Assembly (NCBI GenBank): GCA_937900985.1
Contig: CALCGM010000420.1
Span: 1 to 8,198, forward strand
Length of the DNA stretch: 8,198 nt
Direction of reading: 5' to 3'
Source of the DNA: an uncultured Planctomycetaceae bacterium
Lineage (GTDB): Bacteria > Planctomycetota > Planctomycetia > Pirellulales > UBA1268
The notes under the pieces were generated by a model that made no database searches, was not told where the DNA came from, and saw only the letters and a list, made by a program, of their open reading frames with translations. Below are positions 1 through 7,067 of the stretch, piece after piece. A program made the position numbers and the translations under genes. Every line of letters starts with the position of its first letter. The first letter of the stretch is position 1.

Positions 1-98
1 TCGACTGCAAGGCCGGCTCATTCGGCCCGGGCTCACCCCTCGCTGAGGGTTTTAAAGACGGCCTGTCCGCCGCCTTCGGCGGCGGTCTGCGGCCGGGG
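1..98 (+). repeat. Structured intergenic repeat, copy A (left side cut by window start)
   Basis: Bases 1-44 match 7912-7955 with a single mismatch (position 28), and similarity continues to base 98 with small gaps. The copy contains the right arm of a long inverted repeat (14-39) whose left arm would lie before the window, and then a hairpin at 67-85 with an 8-bp stem CCGCCGCC/GGCGGCGG and a TTC loop. A further 5-bp pairing, CGGCC (59-63) with GGCCG (91-95), encloses that hairpin. No protein-coding sequence was found in 1-256. Confidence 0.85.
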
Positions 99-107
99 AG
101 CCGCAAG

Positions 108-180
108 CGGGACGGGTCTTCGGGTGCCGTAGGCACCTCGGCTGTGCCGAGGCCGCTTTGCGGCCCGGGGACCCGTCCCG
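108..180. repeat. Nested inverted repeat with cloverleaf-like folding
   Basis: An exact 11-bp stem, CGGGACGGGTC at 108-118 with its complement at 170-180, encloses three triloop hairpins: GGTGCC-GTA-GGCACC (123-137), CCTCGGC-TGT-GCCGAGG (136-152) and GGCCGC-TTT-GCGGCC (151-165). Neighbouring hairpins share two bases, so stems would compete at the junctions. The left part is a diverged relative of the 53-bp unit at 8093-8198, and 170-184 is an exact reverse complement of 8100-8114, so two units seem to have joined head to head. Confidence 0.75.
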
Positions 181-207
181 TTCACTGTGCCTTGACTGGT
201 CGCCTTA

Positions 208-237
208 GCCTGCGAAGGCCAGGATGGCTTCGCAGGC
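208..237 (-). terminator. Terminator-like hairpin after the propeller gene
   Basis: A perfect 10-bp stem, GCCTGCGAAG (208-217) with CTTCGCAGGC (228-237), closes a 10-base loop. It begins about 19 nt beyond the stop codon of the minus-strand propeller gene, the right place to end the operon transcript. There is no T-run after it on the minus strand, so it may rely on Rho or only protect the 3' end. Part of it (212-228) is shared in inverted orientation with the repeat at 7858-7873. Confidence 0.5.
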
Positions 238-256
238 GTGAAGCGAGTGCGGGGGC

Positions 257-1747
257 TTAGGGGAGGCGGTTGAGGGTGTACCAGCCGGTTGTGTGGAGAA
301 GGGGTTCGCCAGCGGTGGTGCGGATGCCGGGGGCGTCGAGTTCGTGGATCACACACGCACGGAGGTTGTCGACTTCCAGTCGCACGCGGCGGCCGTCGGG
401 GCTGGGGGTTGCTGAAAGGATTGTGCAGGCTTCTTCGTCGACCACGGGGCTGCCGTAGTCAGCCTGATAGATGTAGGTGAAGCTCTTCATCGCGTAGCTG
501 GCGGGGTCGGCGAGGGTGCTGGGATCGGCAGGCTCGGTGAACTCAAGCTCAAAGCCGCCAGGCACGGCCCGCATCGCGAGGATCTCAAACGGCATGCGGC
601 CGGTCCACGAGAGCCGCTCGAGCGCATAGTCGCCGCCGCCTCGTGAGCCCCAGCCGCGGTTCGTGCCGCCGACGTAGAGCGAGCCATCAGGAGCAAACTG
701 CAGGGCCAGCGACCCGCTCTGGAAGCCTTCGCGAAAGCGGAAGCAGGCTCCCTGCAACACGCCGTCGATCTCTTCGACGAAGCATCGCATCACGATCGAG
801 TGCGACTGGTCGCTGACAAACACCTGCCCGCCAAACGGTCCAAACCTGCCGTCGCTTTCATCGCAGGCGATGCCGGCGGCACTGTTGCCCATGATCCCGT
901 GGGGAAACATCACCACCGGTGGCCGCAGCTGCGGGATCCGTTTCGTTTCGCTCGCCCAGCGGGTGCCGCTCTTTGGCTCGTCAGGCTTCGTCAGCTCAGG
1001 GGCGAGGTCATACCAGCGGAAGCCGCCCGGGTGGCCCATGAAGTCGCCTTCCACCAGATGCTTGAGCATGCTCGTGCCGTTCCACGGGCCCTGGTTGTCG
1101 GTGTAGAGCAGGTGACCTTTGGCATCAAAGCCGATGCCGCCTGGGGAGCGGATCCCGGAAACAGCCGGCACGGTCTGGCCGTCGGGGGTGACCCGCATCG
1201 CCCAGCCGCGGAAGGGCACCTCGCTTGAGAAGCTGCCGGTCAGGCAGAGCGCCACCCAGATGTCGCCGTTGGCATCAAACTTCGAGCCGAAGGCGTATTC
1301 GTGGTAGTCGCCCGACACACCCCAGCCATCGGCGACCGTCTCAAACCGATCCGCCACGCCGTCGCCATCGGCGTCGGCCAGCCTGCTGACCTCTGGCCGG
1401 TGGGTGACGTAGAGCCAGCCGCCGCCCTGCCCAGCGGCAGCATCCTCCTGCCAGGCAAGCCCGAGCACCTCATGCAGCCCGTGCGCAAAGCGGCTCCAAC
1501 GAGGCTCGTCGCCGGCAGGATGCTCAACGATCCAGATCTCGCCGCGGCGGGTGCCCACAGCGAGCCGGTCGCCGGGCAGCCAGGCGAGCGCTCCCACCTC
1601 GAGGAAGGCCTCGTCCGGGATCGCAAGCGTGTGGATCGCGTAGGCATCAGCCTCGCTGTGAACCGCCTCTTCCGCAGCCGTAAGCGGGGCTGCGAAGCTC
1701 ACCGCAAGGCTTGCCAGCAGGAAAACGCGGCTTCGCATCACACGCAT
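257..1747 (-). CDS. Exported beta-propeller 'membrane-bound dehydrogenase' domain protein (PVC type)
   Basis: Putative periplasmic or surface sugar/alcohol dehydrogenase-like propeller, 496 residues. Residues 1-25 form a signal peptide (Arg-rich start, hydrophobic run, Ala-x-Ala-like end before EEAVH). Residues about 35-385 show repeating propeller strands of the glucose/sorbosone dehydrogenase-like type: LAWLPGDRLAVGTRRGEIW, a WLYVTHRPEVSRLADADGDG stretch near 111-130 with a Ca-type DxDGDGxxD loop, FDANGDIWVA, SPGGIGFDAKGHLLYTDNQG, and FAPDGSLYVGG near 351. This matches the Pirellula/Verrucomicrobium N-terminal domain family from memory. Residues about 385-496 form a beta-rich tail (SFTYIYQADYGSP, then a PDGRRVRLEV strand) seen in planctomycete heme proteins. 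There is no CxxCH motif, so electrons would pass to a partner. The start at 1747 is chosen because its ATG overlaps the upstream stop (TGATG) and follows AGGTGG at 6 nt; an ATG 24 nt upstream is possible. Substrate and cofactor cannot be read from the sequence. Confidence 0.88.
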   Translation of the reverse strand: MRVMRSRVFLLASLAVSFAAPLTAAEEAVHSEADAYAIHTLAIPDEAFLEVGALAWLPGDRLAVGTRRGEIWIVEHPAGDEPRWSRFAHGLHEVLGLAWQEDAAAGQGGGWLYVTHRPEVSRLADADGDGVADRFETVADGWGVSGDYHEYAFGSKFDANGDIWVALCLTGSFSSEVPFRGWAMRVTPDGQTVPAVSGIRSPGGIGFDAKGHLLYTDNQGPWNGTSMLKHLVEGDFMGHPGGFRWYDLAPELTKPDEPKSGTRWASETKRIPQLRPPVVMFPHGIMGNSAAGIACDESDGRFGPFGGQVFVSDQSHSIVMRCFVEEIDGVLQGACFRFREGFQSGSLALQFAPDGSLYVGGTNRGWGSRGGGDYALERLSWTGRMPFEILAMRAVPGGFELEFTEPADPSTLADPASYAMKSFTYIYQADYGSPVVDEEACTILSATPSPDGRRVRLEVDNLRACVIHELDAPGIRTTAGEPLLHTTGWYTLNRLP

Positions 1748-4623
1748 CAGCTGCCACCTGGGGTGTCCCATGAGATCTCCTCGAGAAACAGACTCTCCTC
1801 GCCACGGCGGTGCCGCACCGTCGCCCGCAGCTCCATCGCACCGTCAACCGAATGAACCGCAGGCCGGGTGAGCGCCTCACCGGAAAGCCGGACATTCCAG
1901 CGGTCGTCGACCCGCCACCAGCCATCCCCGATGTCGTCGATCGTGGCTCCCCGGGCCGCACGCAGCACCACCAGGCCCTCGGCGTTGCCGCGGACCCGCA
2001 CCGCCCTGCTCAGCTGGGGCTGGCTGCCGGCAGCGCTTGCAGAGATCGCCTCGCGGACCGTCAGGCCATCGCTGCTCCACGCAAAGGTCGGCCTGCCCTC
2101 CGCATCAAGCGCATAGCCGAGGAAGCGGCCGCCGCGGCTTCGCGGCGGATCTGCGGGCCAGGCCGCCGTGACCGCCGGCAGCACAGCGACAGCCGCCGCC
2201 GCATCGACCGTGATCACGCCATCGCCCAGCGGTGGCTGCCAGCCGGAGCCCCGGCCGGTCCAGTGGCGGCCGGCGTCGATGAAGGCGTTCCGCCAGGCCA
2301 GGGCAAGGCGAAACTGCTCAGCATCCCAGGCGATGTTGGCCCGTTCGGGATAGCCCACGCCGATTGCCCGTGGGCCGGCCCCCTCAATGAAGTTGCGGTA
2401 GATCACCGGCCTGTCGGTCGCCAGCAGTTCGATTGTGTTGGCACCGGCCCCAATCGGCGGCCTCGGATTCCCGGAGCTGACATACCGCCAGATCGACTCG
2501 ATCTGCCCCGCAGCAGTGCCGTCGAGGATGTCGGGATAGAAGCTCGCCCCCATCGGCCAGCTCGCCGGCATGCGGGTTCCCGGGCGAAACCGCTGAGGGT
2601 CTTCGACGTAGGCCAGGTACCACTCGTGGCGGAGCCGCTGCGGAAACCGGGTCATGTCGATCACGCCGAGGCTCTGCCCTTTCTCACCGGCAAACGAATG
2701 GCACTTGATGCAGCCGAGCGTCCGCGAGCCCGAGAGGTGCCGGCCCTGCTCGGCGACCTCGGCTGCGGAGAATCCCGCGAGCGCCGGCAGCGGTCCATCG
2801 GTTTTGGGATCGAGCGCGAGGAGGCCTGCGATCTCGCTCGCGAGGCCGGGCTCCCAGGCGGGCATCCGGGTGGCCATCGTCTGCTGTCGGTCGCGGCCGC
2901 CCTCTCTGAGCACCGTCTGCAGAAACTCAGGGCGACACTTGTCGCCCACGCCATCGAGCGTGGGTGGCAGCCGGCCCTCGTCGCCGAGCTCCTGAACGAA
3001 CGACGTAAACAACGCATCCCGCGCGGGCTCACGCAGGATTGGCTCACCGTCTTCATCGACAGGGCTGCCCACAGGCAGCACCCCGCCCCGGCCATTGCGG
3101 GCATGGCAGGCAACGCAGTTGGCCACGGTGAGTAGGCGGGTGAGCCGCTCGCTGTCGCTGGGAGCTGCGGCGGCCGTTTCGGAAGCCAGCCAGCCGATGG
3201 CCGCAGCAAGGGCAGCACGCTGCTGGTCGTCGAGCTGGTAGCTGGGCAGGCCCGGGCTGGGCCGGGCAGCCAGGCAGCCGCCCTCGCGGGTGTTCAGGGC
3301 CGCCAGGGGCAGGGCCGCCCAGTCTCGCGGCGGACCGTTTTCCGGCGGGGCAGCCACAGCCGTCATATCGGTGTGGCAGGTCTGGCAGCCGTGGCGGTGG
3401 AACGCAGCCGAGCCTGCTGCAACGAGCGACGGCGTGACGGTAAACACGTCGGGCTTGTCGACGGGAACGGCTGCCACGGGCGTGCCGTCGGGGGCGGGGG
3501 TGATCCAGGCCAGGCCGCTCTGCCGTGAGCTGCCAGCCGCGGCGATGTCGAGGTTGAGCGACTGTTGCCCCGCGGCTTCAAAGTAGTCGATGCGAACTGG
3601 GTGGACGCCCGCGGGCAGATCGATCTCGCCCGTCCGCTCCCCGGCTGGATGGATGCCGTCGTACTCGACGACAACCTGCCCGCCAACGGTCACACGGCTG
3701 CCGTCGTCGCTGGAAAGGAAGAAGCGGTGCCGGCCGGCTCGCGGCACGTGCAGAAAGCCATCCAGGGCGATCACGACTCCCTCGTCAACGCCCGCAAACT
3801 CGAAGATGTCGAAGCGGCGGACCGGGCCTGCCCGATCAGGCTCACCGAGCGTCTCGAGATCGGGAAGGCTGTCCACGAGGGTTCGCCAGGCACGTCCCTC
3901 AAAGGCGACCACATCGGGCACCGGCACATCCCCTTCCAGCCCGCCCACAAGGGCTGCCACGAGGTGCCGCCGCTGGTCGTCTGAGAGCGGCACCGCCGGC
4001 ATGCGGCCGGCTGGATGGCAGTCCAGCGGATTGGCAAGGAAGGCATCGAGGGCTGCCGGCGACCAGCGTGCGGCGATGTCGCCAAGCGGCCGCTGGTCGG
4101 GGAGCGTGGCGGGGCCATCGAGCGGTCCATGGCAGGCCAGGCAGCCCACCCGGGCGTAGAGCCTGCGGCCCTCATCGGCCCGAGCGTCACCCCCGCCGGC
4201 GACACCAGATGCATCGAACGCCGACGTGGCCGCCAGAAAGTGGGTCAGCGCTTCGACCGTAGCTGCCTGCTGGGCGTCATCAAGGCCGCCGAGCATCTGC
4301 GGCATCGTGGTGCCGGGCTTGGCGGCATGCGGCTCCTGCAGGTAGGCGGCGAGCCACTCCGGTCGCAGCCGTCGGCCCACAGCGGTGGTGTCGCCGCTGA
4401 GCCGTGGCGGCGGTGCGGTGGTGAGGTGGCGCGCCTGGCCCTCGCTGGCTGCGTGGCAGGAGGTGCAGCCGAGCTCACCGAGGAGCAGCAGGCCTGCTTC
4501 AACCCGGTCGGCTCCCTCTGCCCGACCAAACCGTTCAAAGCCAGGCACCGTGGGGGCGGCGCTGGCATGCGGCGCGATGCTGGCTGTGACAACAAACGCG
4601 ACGAGAAGAATCCGGGCAGTCAT
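1747..4623 (-). CDS. Exported pentaheme cytochrome c with central PA14 domain
   Basis: A 958-residue extracytoplasmic multiheme c-type cytochrome, probably an electron acceptor for the propeller protein encoded next. The signal peptide is residues 1-22 (hydrophobic core, AHASA-like end). Five CxxCH heme sites start at C53, C161, C413, C503 and C638. Plausible distal Met ligands follow four of them: M107 (GTTMPQ), M208 (GRMPA), M587 (TRMPAW) and M685 (GTRMPA). The third heme domain has no such Met. Residues about 245-362 form a PA14 domain (FFLSSDDGSRVTVGGQ, then DLPAGVHPVRIDYFE), usually linked to carbohydrate or cell-surface binding. Residues about 730-958 contain no heme and carry an RNFIEGAGPRAIGVG ... 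HWTGRGSGWQPPLGDG segment that I recall from planctomycete and Verrucomicrobia heme proteins. The start has AGGAAG 5 nt upstream. The gene is first in a two-gene operon and overlaps the next start by one base. Family assignment is firm; the physiological role is inferred. Confidence 0.92.
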   Translation of the reverse strand: MTARILLVAFVVTASIAPHASAAPTVPGFERFGRAEGADRVEAGLLLLGELGCTSCHAASEGQARHLTTAPPPRLSGDTTAVGRRLRPEWLAAYLQEPHAAKPGTTMPQMLGGLDDAQQAATVEALTHFLAATSAFDASGVAGGGDARADEGRRLYARVGCLACHGPLDGPATLPDQRPLGDIAARWSPAALDAFLANPLDCHPAGRMPAVPLSDDQRRHLVAALVGGLEGDVPVPDVVAFEGRAWRTLVDSLPDLETLGEPDRAGPVRRFDIFEFAGVDEGVVIALDGFLHVPRAGRHRFFLSSDDGSRVTVGGQVVVEYDGIHPAGERTGEIDLPAGVHPVRIDYFEAAGQQSLNLDIAAAGSSRQSGLAWITPAPDGTPVAAVPVDKPDVFTVTPSLVAAGSAAFHRHGCQTCHTDMTAVAAPPENGPPRDWAALPLAALNTREGGCLAARPSPGLPSYQLDDQQRAALAAAIGWLASETAAAAPSDSERLTRLLTVANCVACHARNGRGGVLPVGSPVDEDGEPILREPARDALFTSFVQELGDEGRLPPTLDGVGDKCRPEFLQTVLREGGRDRQQTMATRMPAWEPGLASEIAGLLALDPKTDGPLPALAGFSAAEVAEQGRHLSGSRTLGCIKCHSFAGEKGQSLGVIDMTRFPQRLRHEWYLAYVEDPQRFRPGTRMPASWPMGASFYPDILDGTAAGQIESIWRYVSSGNPRPPIGAGANTIELLATDRPVIYRNFIEGAGPRAIGVGYPERANIAWDAEQFRLALAWRNAFIDAGRHWTGRGSGWQPPLGDGVITVDAAAAVAVLPAVTAAWPADPPRSRGGRFLGYALDAEGRPTFAWSSDGLTVREAISASAAGSQPQLSRAVRVRGNAEGLVVLRAARGATIDDIGDGWWRVDDRWNVRLSGEALTRPAVHSVDGAMELRATVRHRRGEESLFLEEISWDTPGGS
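1754..1759 (-). promoter_or_regulatory. Ribosome binding site deciding the propeller gene start
   Basis: The minus strand reads AGGTGG followed by six bases and the ATG at 1747, which itself overlaps the TGA of the cytochrome gene (TGATG). The site lies inside the last codons of the upstream gene, the usual arrangement for termination-reinitiation coupling. This favours 1747 over the in-frame ATG at 1771 or the one at 1738. Confidence 0.65.
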
Positions 4624-4716
4624 GAAGGCTTCCTGCTGTGGCGAACGGCCAGGAGTGTATCCTCAAAGTCCATCATCAAGCCATGATCACGGATCACGTC
4701 ACTGAAGGAGCGATGC
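4624..4716. promoter_or_regulatory. Divergent control region between the cytochrome operon and the DUF885 gene
   Basis: These 93 bases separate two outward-facing genes, so they should hold both promoters. Each side has a good Shine-Dalgarno: AGGAAG on the minus strand 5 nt before the cytochrome ATG, and GAAGGAG at 4704-4710, 6 nt before the ATG at 4717. Near the middle, the heptamer GATCACG is directly repeated with no gap (4685-4691 and 4692-4698), a possible regulator site. I could not pick convincing -35/-10 pairs on either strand. Confidence 0.5.
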
Positions 4717-6528
4717 ATGCAGGCCTGGGCAACGACAGTCAGAGTGGCCGCATGCGGTCTGGTGAGTCTTGTGCTGCTGGGGGCCGTGATGACAACGCCT
4801 GCGATGAGCGACGAGAGTGTGGGAGCAGAGAGCGAGCTGCAGGCCTTCTACCGCGACTTCCTCGAGGCGTCGTTTGCGATGCGGCCGCTGTCGGCCACGT
4901 TTCTTGGCGACCATCGCTTCGATGATCAGCTCGACGACATTTCTGCTGCCGCCCGGGCCCGCTGGCTGGCCCACGATCGCGACACGCTTGCCGCCCTGGA
5001 GCAGCGGTTTGGCGAGGCGGCGGCCGCCGGCCGGCTCTCTGCCGACGACGCCCTCGACTACCGCATCTTTCGCGATGACCTCGAGCGATCGATCTGGCTG
5101 ACGGAGAACTTCCATCCGTTTGCAGACGACCCCCGGGTCTACGGCGGGTATCTCAGCGACAGCGTCTACTCCCTGGTCGCCCAGTCGACGCTGCCGAAGG
5201 AGACGAACGTGGCGAACGCGATCGCCCGCATGCGGCAGCTGCCGCGGATCGTGGCGGAGGCGAAGGCCACGCTCGCCACGCCGCCGGCATCGGTGCTCGC
5301 CACGGCGATCGGCCAGAACCGTGGCGCGATCAGCTTCTACAAAGAGGATCTCTTCACCCTCGTCGGCCAGACCGAGCAGCAGGCCGAGCTGGAGGCTGCC
5401 GCCGCCGAGGCGGTCGGGCTGCTGGAAGGCTATCAGCAGTTTCTCGAAGACGAGCTGCAGCCTCGTGCAACCGGTGAGTGGCGACTCGGCCGTGAGCGGT
5501 TTGCCAAGAAGTTTGAGCTCGTCGTCGACATGGGGCTTACCGCCGACGAGCTGCTCGCCGAGGCCGAGGCGGAGTTTGAGCGGGTGCAGATGGAGATGGC
5601 GGTGATCGCCCGGCAGCTCTGGGCTGAGCGGTTTCCAGGCCGGCCGATTCCGCCCGACGACGCCACCGGACGCAAACAGCTGATCACCGAGGTGACCGCC
5701 GCGGTGGGCCGCGACCATGGGGAGCCTGAGACCCTGGTACGAGATGCTCGTGAGACGGTCGCGGCGATCTGCAGCTTCATTCGGGAGCAGGACCTGCTCG
5801 CCCTGCCCGAGCCCGACCGCTGCCAGATCATCGAGATGCCCGCCTTCCGTCGCGGCAACTCGCTGGCCTATCTCGACCCAGCGCTGCCGCTCGACCCGGC
5901 TGGCGCCAGCTACTACGCCATCTCACCGCCGCCGGCGACCTGGGGCGAAGAGAAGGTGCGGAGCTTCCTCGAGGAATACAACCAGCACATGCTGCAGATC
6001 CTCACGATCCACGAGGCCTACCCTGGCCACTATGTGCAGCTGGAGTATGCCAACCGCGTGCCGTCGCTGGTGCGAAAGGTGATCGGCAGCGGCACCTACA
6101 TCGAAGGCTGGGCGGTTTACACCGAGCGGATGATGCTCGACCAGGGCTACGGAGAGGGCGATCTCTCCCTGCGGCTCAACCAGCTGAAGTTCTATCTGCG
6201 GGCGGTGGCCAATGCGATGCTCGACCACCGCATGCACTGCTCAGGATGGAGCGACGACGAGGCGCTGGCGTTTCTCGTTCGGGATGCCTATCAGACCGAG
6301 GGCGAAGCGCGGCTGAAGATCGTGCGGGCCAAGCAGAGCTCGGTGCAGCTCTCCACCTACTTCTCGGGTCGCACGGCGATGATGCGGCTCCGCAATGAGA
6401 TGCAGCGAGAGCTGGGCGAGGCCTTCAGCCTCGGCCGCTACCACGAGGCGGTGCTCTCGGCCGGCTCGGTGCCGGTCAAGCTGTTGCCGGAGATCGTTCG
6501 GCGGGCCATGTCGTCGTCGGCCCCGTGA
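4717..6528 (+). CDS. Exported DUF885-family putative zinc metallopeptidase
   Basis: A 603-residue protein of the DUF885 family, whose members resemble mostly helical zinc peptidases; specificity is not predictable here. Residues 1-31 form an export signal (Arg near the start, hydrophobic stretch GLVSLVLLGAV). The N-terminal half holds family-typical segments: FLEASFAMRPLSATFLGDHRFDD at 48-70, cut short here to its recognisable core LGDHRFDD, and a helical region about 220-310. The hallmark HEAYPGH lies at 432-438, with H432, E433 and H438 as likely metal and catalytic residues. Downstream, YIEGWAVYTE at 461-470 supplies E463 and E470 as candidate further ligands. Length suits a full family member. 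The start follows GAAGGAG by 6 nt; another ATG at 4713 is out of frame. A weak 5-bp hairpin (6519-6533) spans the stop, and the next gene converges only 13 nt away. No experimental substrate is implied by the context. Confidence 0.9.
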   Translation: MQAWATTVRVAACGLVSLVLLGAVMTTPAMSDESVGAESELQAFYRDFLEASFAMRPLSATFLGDHRFDDQLDDISAAARARWLAHDRDTLAALEQRFGEAAAAGRLSADDALDYRIFRDDLERSIWLTENFHPFADDPRVYGGYLSDSVYSLVAQSTLPKETNVANAIARMRQLPRIVAEAKATLATPPASVLATAIGQNRGAISFYKEDLFTLVGQTEQQAELEAAAAEAVGLLEGYQQFLEDELQPRATGEWRLGRERFAKKFELVVDMGLTADELLAEAEAEFERVQMEMAVIARQLWAERFPGRPIPPDDATGRKQLITEVTAAVGRDHGEPETLVRDARETVAAICSFIREQDLLALPEPDRCQIIEMPAFRRGNSLAYLDPALPLDPAGASYYAISPPPATWGEEKVRSFLEEYNQHMLQILTIHEAYPGHYVQLEYANRVPSLVRKVIGSGTYIEGWAVYTERMMLDQGYGEGDLSLRLNQLKFYLRAVANAMLDHRMHCSGWSDDEALAFLVRDAYQTEGEARLKIVRAKQSSVQLSTYFSGRTAMMRLRNEMQRELGEAFSLGRYHEAVLSAGSVPVKLLPEIVRRAMSSSAP

Positions 6529-6541
6529 GGGCCGCTGCCCG

Positions 6542-6973
6542 TCAGTCGCCCGGTGCGGGCTCGTCGACCGCCGCGTGCGGCAGCAGCGCGTCGAGAAATA
6601 CGCCGGGGATGTTGTTGAGGCTGCTGAAGAGTTCGCCGTACCAGGAGAAGGCTTGCCGTTGCTCTCGAAACAGTGCCGTCGCGCGGACCCGCTCCATGTC
6701 GCTGATGCGGCCATCCCGGTTGAGATCAAACTCCGCCAGGGCTCCCGCCGAAAGCCGCCGGATGTGGGTGACGGGATCTGCCTTCTTGATCATCATGTCG
6801 ACAACCCCATGCAGCGGCGGAGTGCCTGCAAGCGTCGGCTGATGGATCGGCTTGGCAAGGCTGCGTTCGGCCAGGAGCGCGAGCAGCGATGCCACGATGC
6901 AGACCGCAAGCGCAGTCGTCAGGAGTGTTTTTCGGGTGGTCATTGGTGTGGAGTCCGGGGTGGCGTCGATCAC
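6542..6973 (-). CDS. Small exported or membrane-anchored EF-hand protein
   Basis: A 143-residue protein, probably calcium-binding and outside the cytoplasm. A hydrophobic segment at about 16-35 (TLLTTALAVCIVASLLALLA) followed by SLA-KP reads as a signal peptide or an uncleaved anchor. Residues 83-94 form one textbook EF-hand loop, DLNRDGRISDME, with D83, N85, D87, S91 and E94 at coordinating positions and G88 at the turn. Helical sequence flanks the loop. No second EF-hand is visible, so it would need to dimerise or act as a lone site. The chosen start is GTG at 6973, because AAGGAG lies 4 nt upstream; the in-frame ATG at 6943 gives a more standard signal peptide but has no ribosome binding site. 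The gene converges with the DUF885 gene and diverges from the small zincin gene. I do not recognise a named family. Confidence 0.72.
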   Translation of the reverse strand: MIDATPDSTPMTTRKTLLTTALAVCIVASLLALLAERSLAKPIHQPTLAGTPPLHGVVDMMIKKADPVTHIRRLSAGALAEFDLNRDGRISDMERVRATALFREQRQAFSWYGELFSSLNNIPGVFLDALLPHAAVDEPAPGD

Positions 6974-6977
6974 TCGG

Positions 6978-6983
6978 CTCCTT
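6978..6983 (-). promoter_or_regulatory. Ribosome binding site deciding a GTG start
   Basis: The minus strand reads AAGGAG, then CCGA, then GTG at 6973. The spacing of 4 nt is short but workable. The alternative ATG at 6943 is preceded by a C-rich stretch with no Shine-Dalgarno match, which is why the GTG was preferred. Confidence 0.5.
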
Positions 6984-7017
6984 CTTCAACGCCTCAGCAC
7001 GCAAGAAAGTTGCTGAG

Positions 7018-7040
7018 AAAAAAAGCCAGCGGAATCTGGC
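7018..7040 (-). terminator. Possible small intrinsic terminator or leader attenuator
   Basis: Read on the minus strand, GCCAG-ATTCCG-CTGGC is followed directly by seven T residues, the layout of a Rho-independent terminator. The stem is only 5 bp. It lies upstream of the minus-strand EF-hand gene, so it would act as an attenuator in that gene's leader or stop antisense transcripts coming from the zincin gene. Chance is a real alternative. Confidence 0.3.
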
Positions 7041-7067
7041 AAAACGGCACACAGGGGAGGGACTTTG

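Larger units (their letters stand above)
6974..7067. promoter_or_regulatory. Divergent control region between the EF-hand and zincin genes
   Basis: This short region separates two outward-facing genes and is locally A-rich for this genome (seven A at 7018-7024). It contains two small inverted repeats: CTCAGC/GCTGAG at 6993-6998 and 7012-7017, and GCCAG/CTGGC at 7025-7029 and 7036-7040. Strong ribosome binding sites stand at both ends: AAGGAG for the minus gene and GGAGGG (7056-7061) 6 nt before the plus-strand ATG at 7068. The A-tract could serve as an upstream promoter element; no clear -35/-10 pair was identified. Confidence 0.45.

Noticed and set aside
33..356. A 107-residue minus-strand open frame across the left repeat
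   Set aside because: Low-complexity Pro/Arg translation of the inverted repeats; it overlaps the end of the propeller gene in another frame.
1810..3135. A 441-residue open frame on the plus strand
   Set aside because: It lies wholly antisense to the cytochrome gene, has no signal, domain or good ribosome binding site, and is rich in Arg, Ala and Pro as expected for a shadow frame in GC-rich DNA.
4717..4800. Lipoprotein signal in the DUF885 protein (Cys at residue 13)
   Set aside because: The residues before the Cys do not form a proper lipobox and most of the hydrophobic stretch follows it, so an ordinary signal peptide fits better.
4699..5718. A 339-residue open frame on the minus strand
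   Set aside because: It is antisense to the DUF885 gene, whose domain motifs are clear; the antisense product resembles no protein family I recognise.
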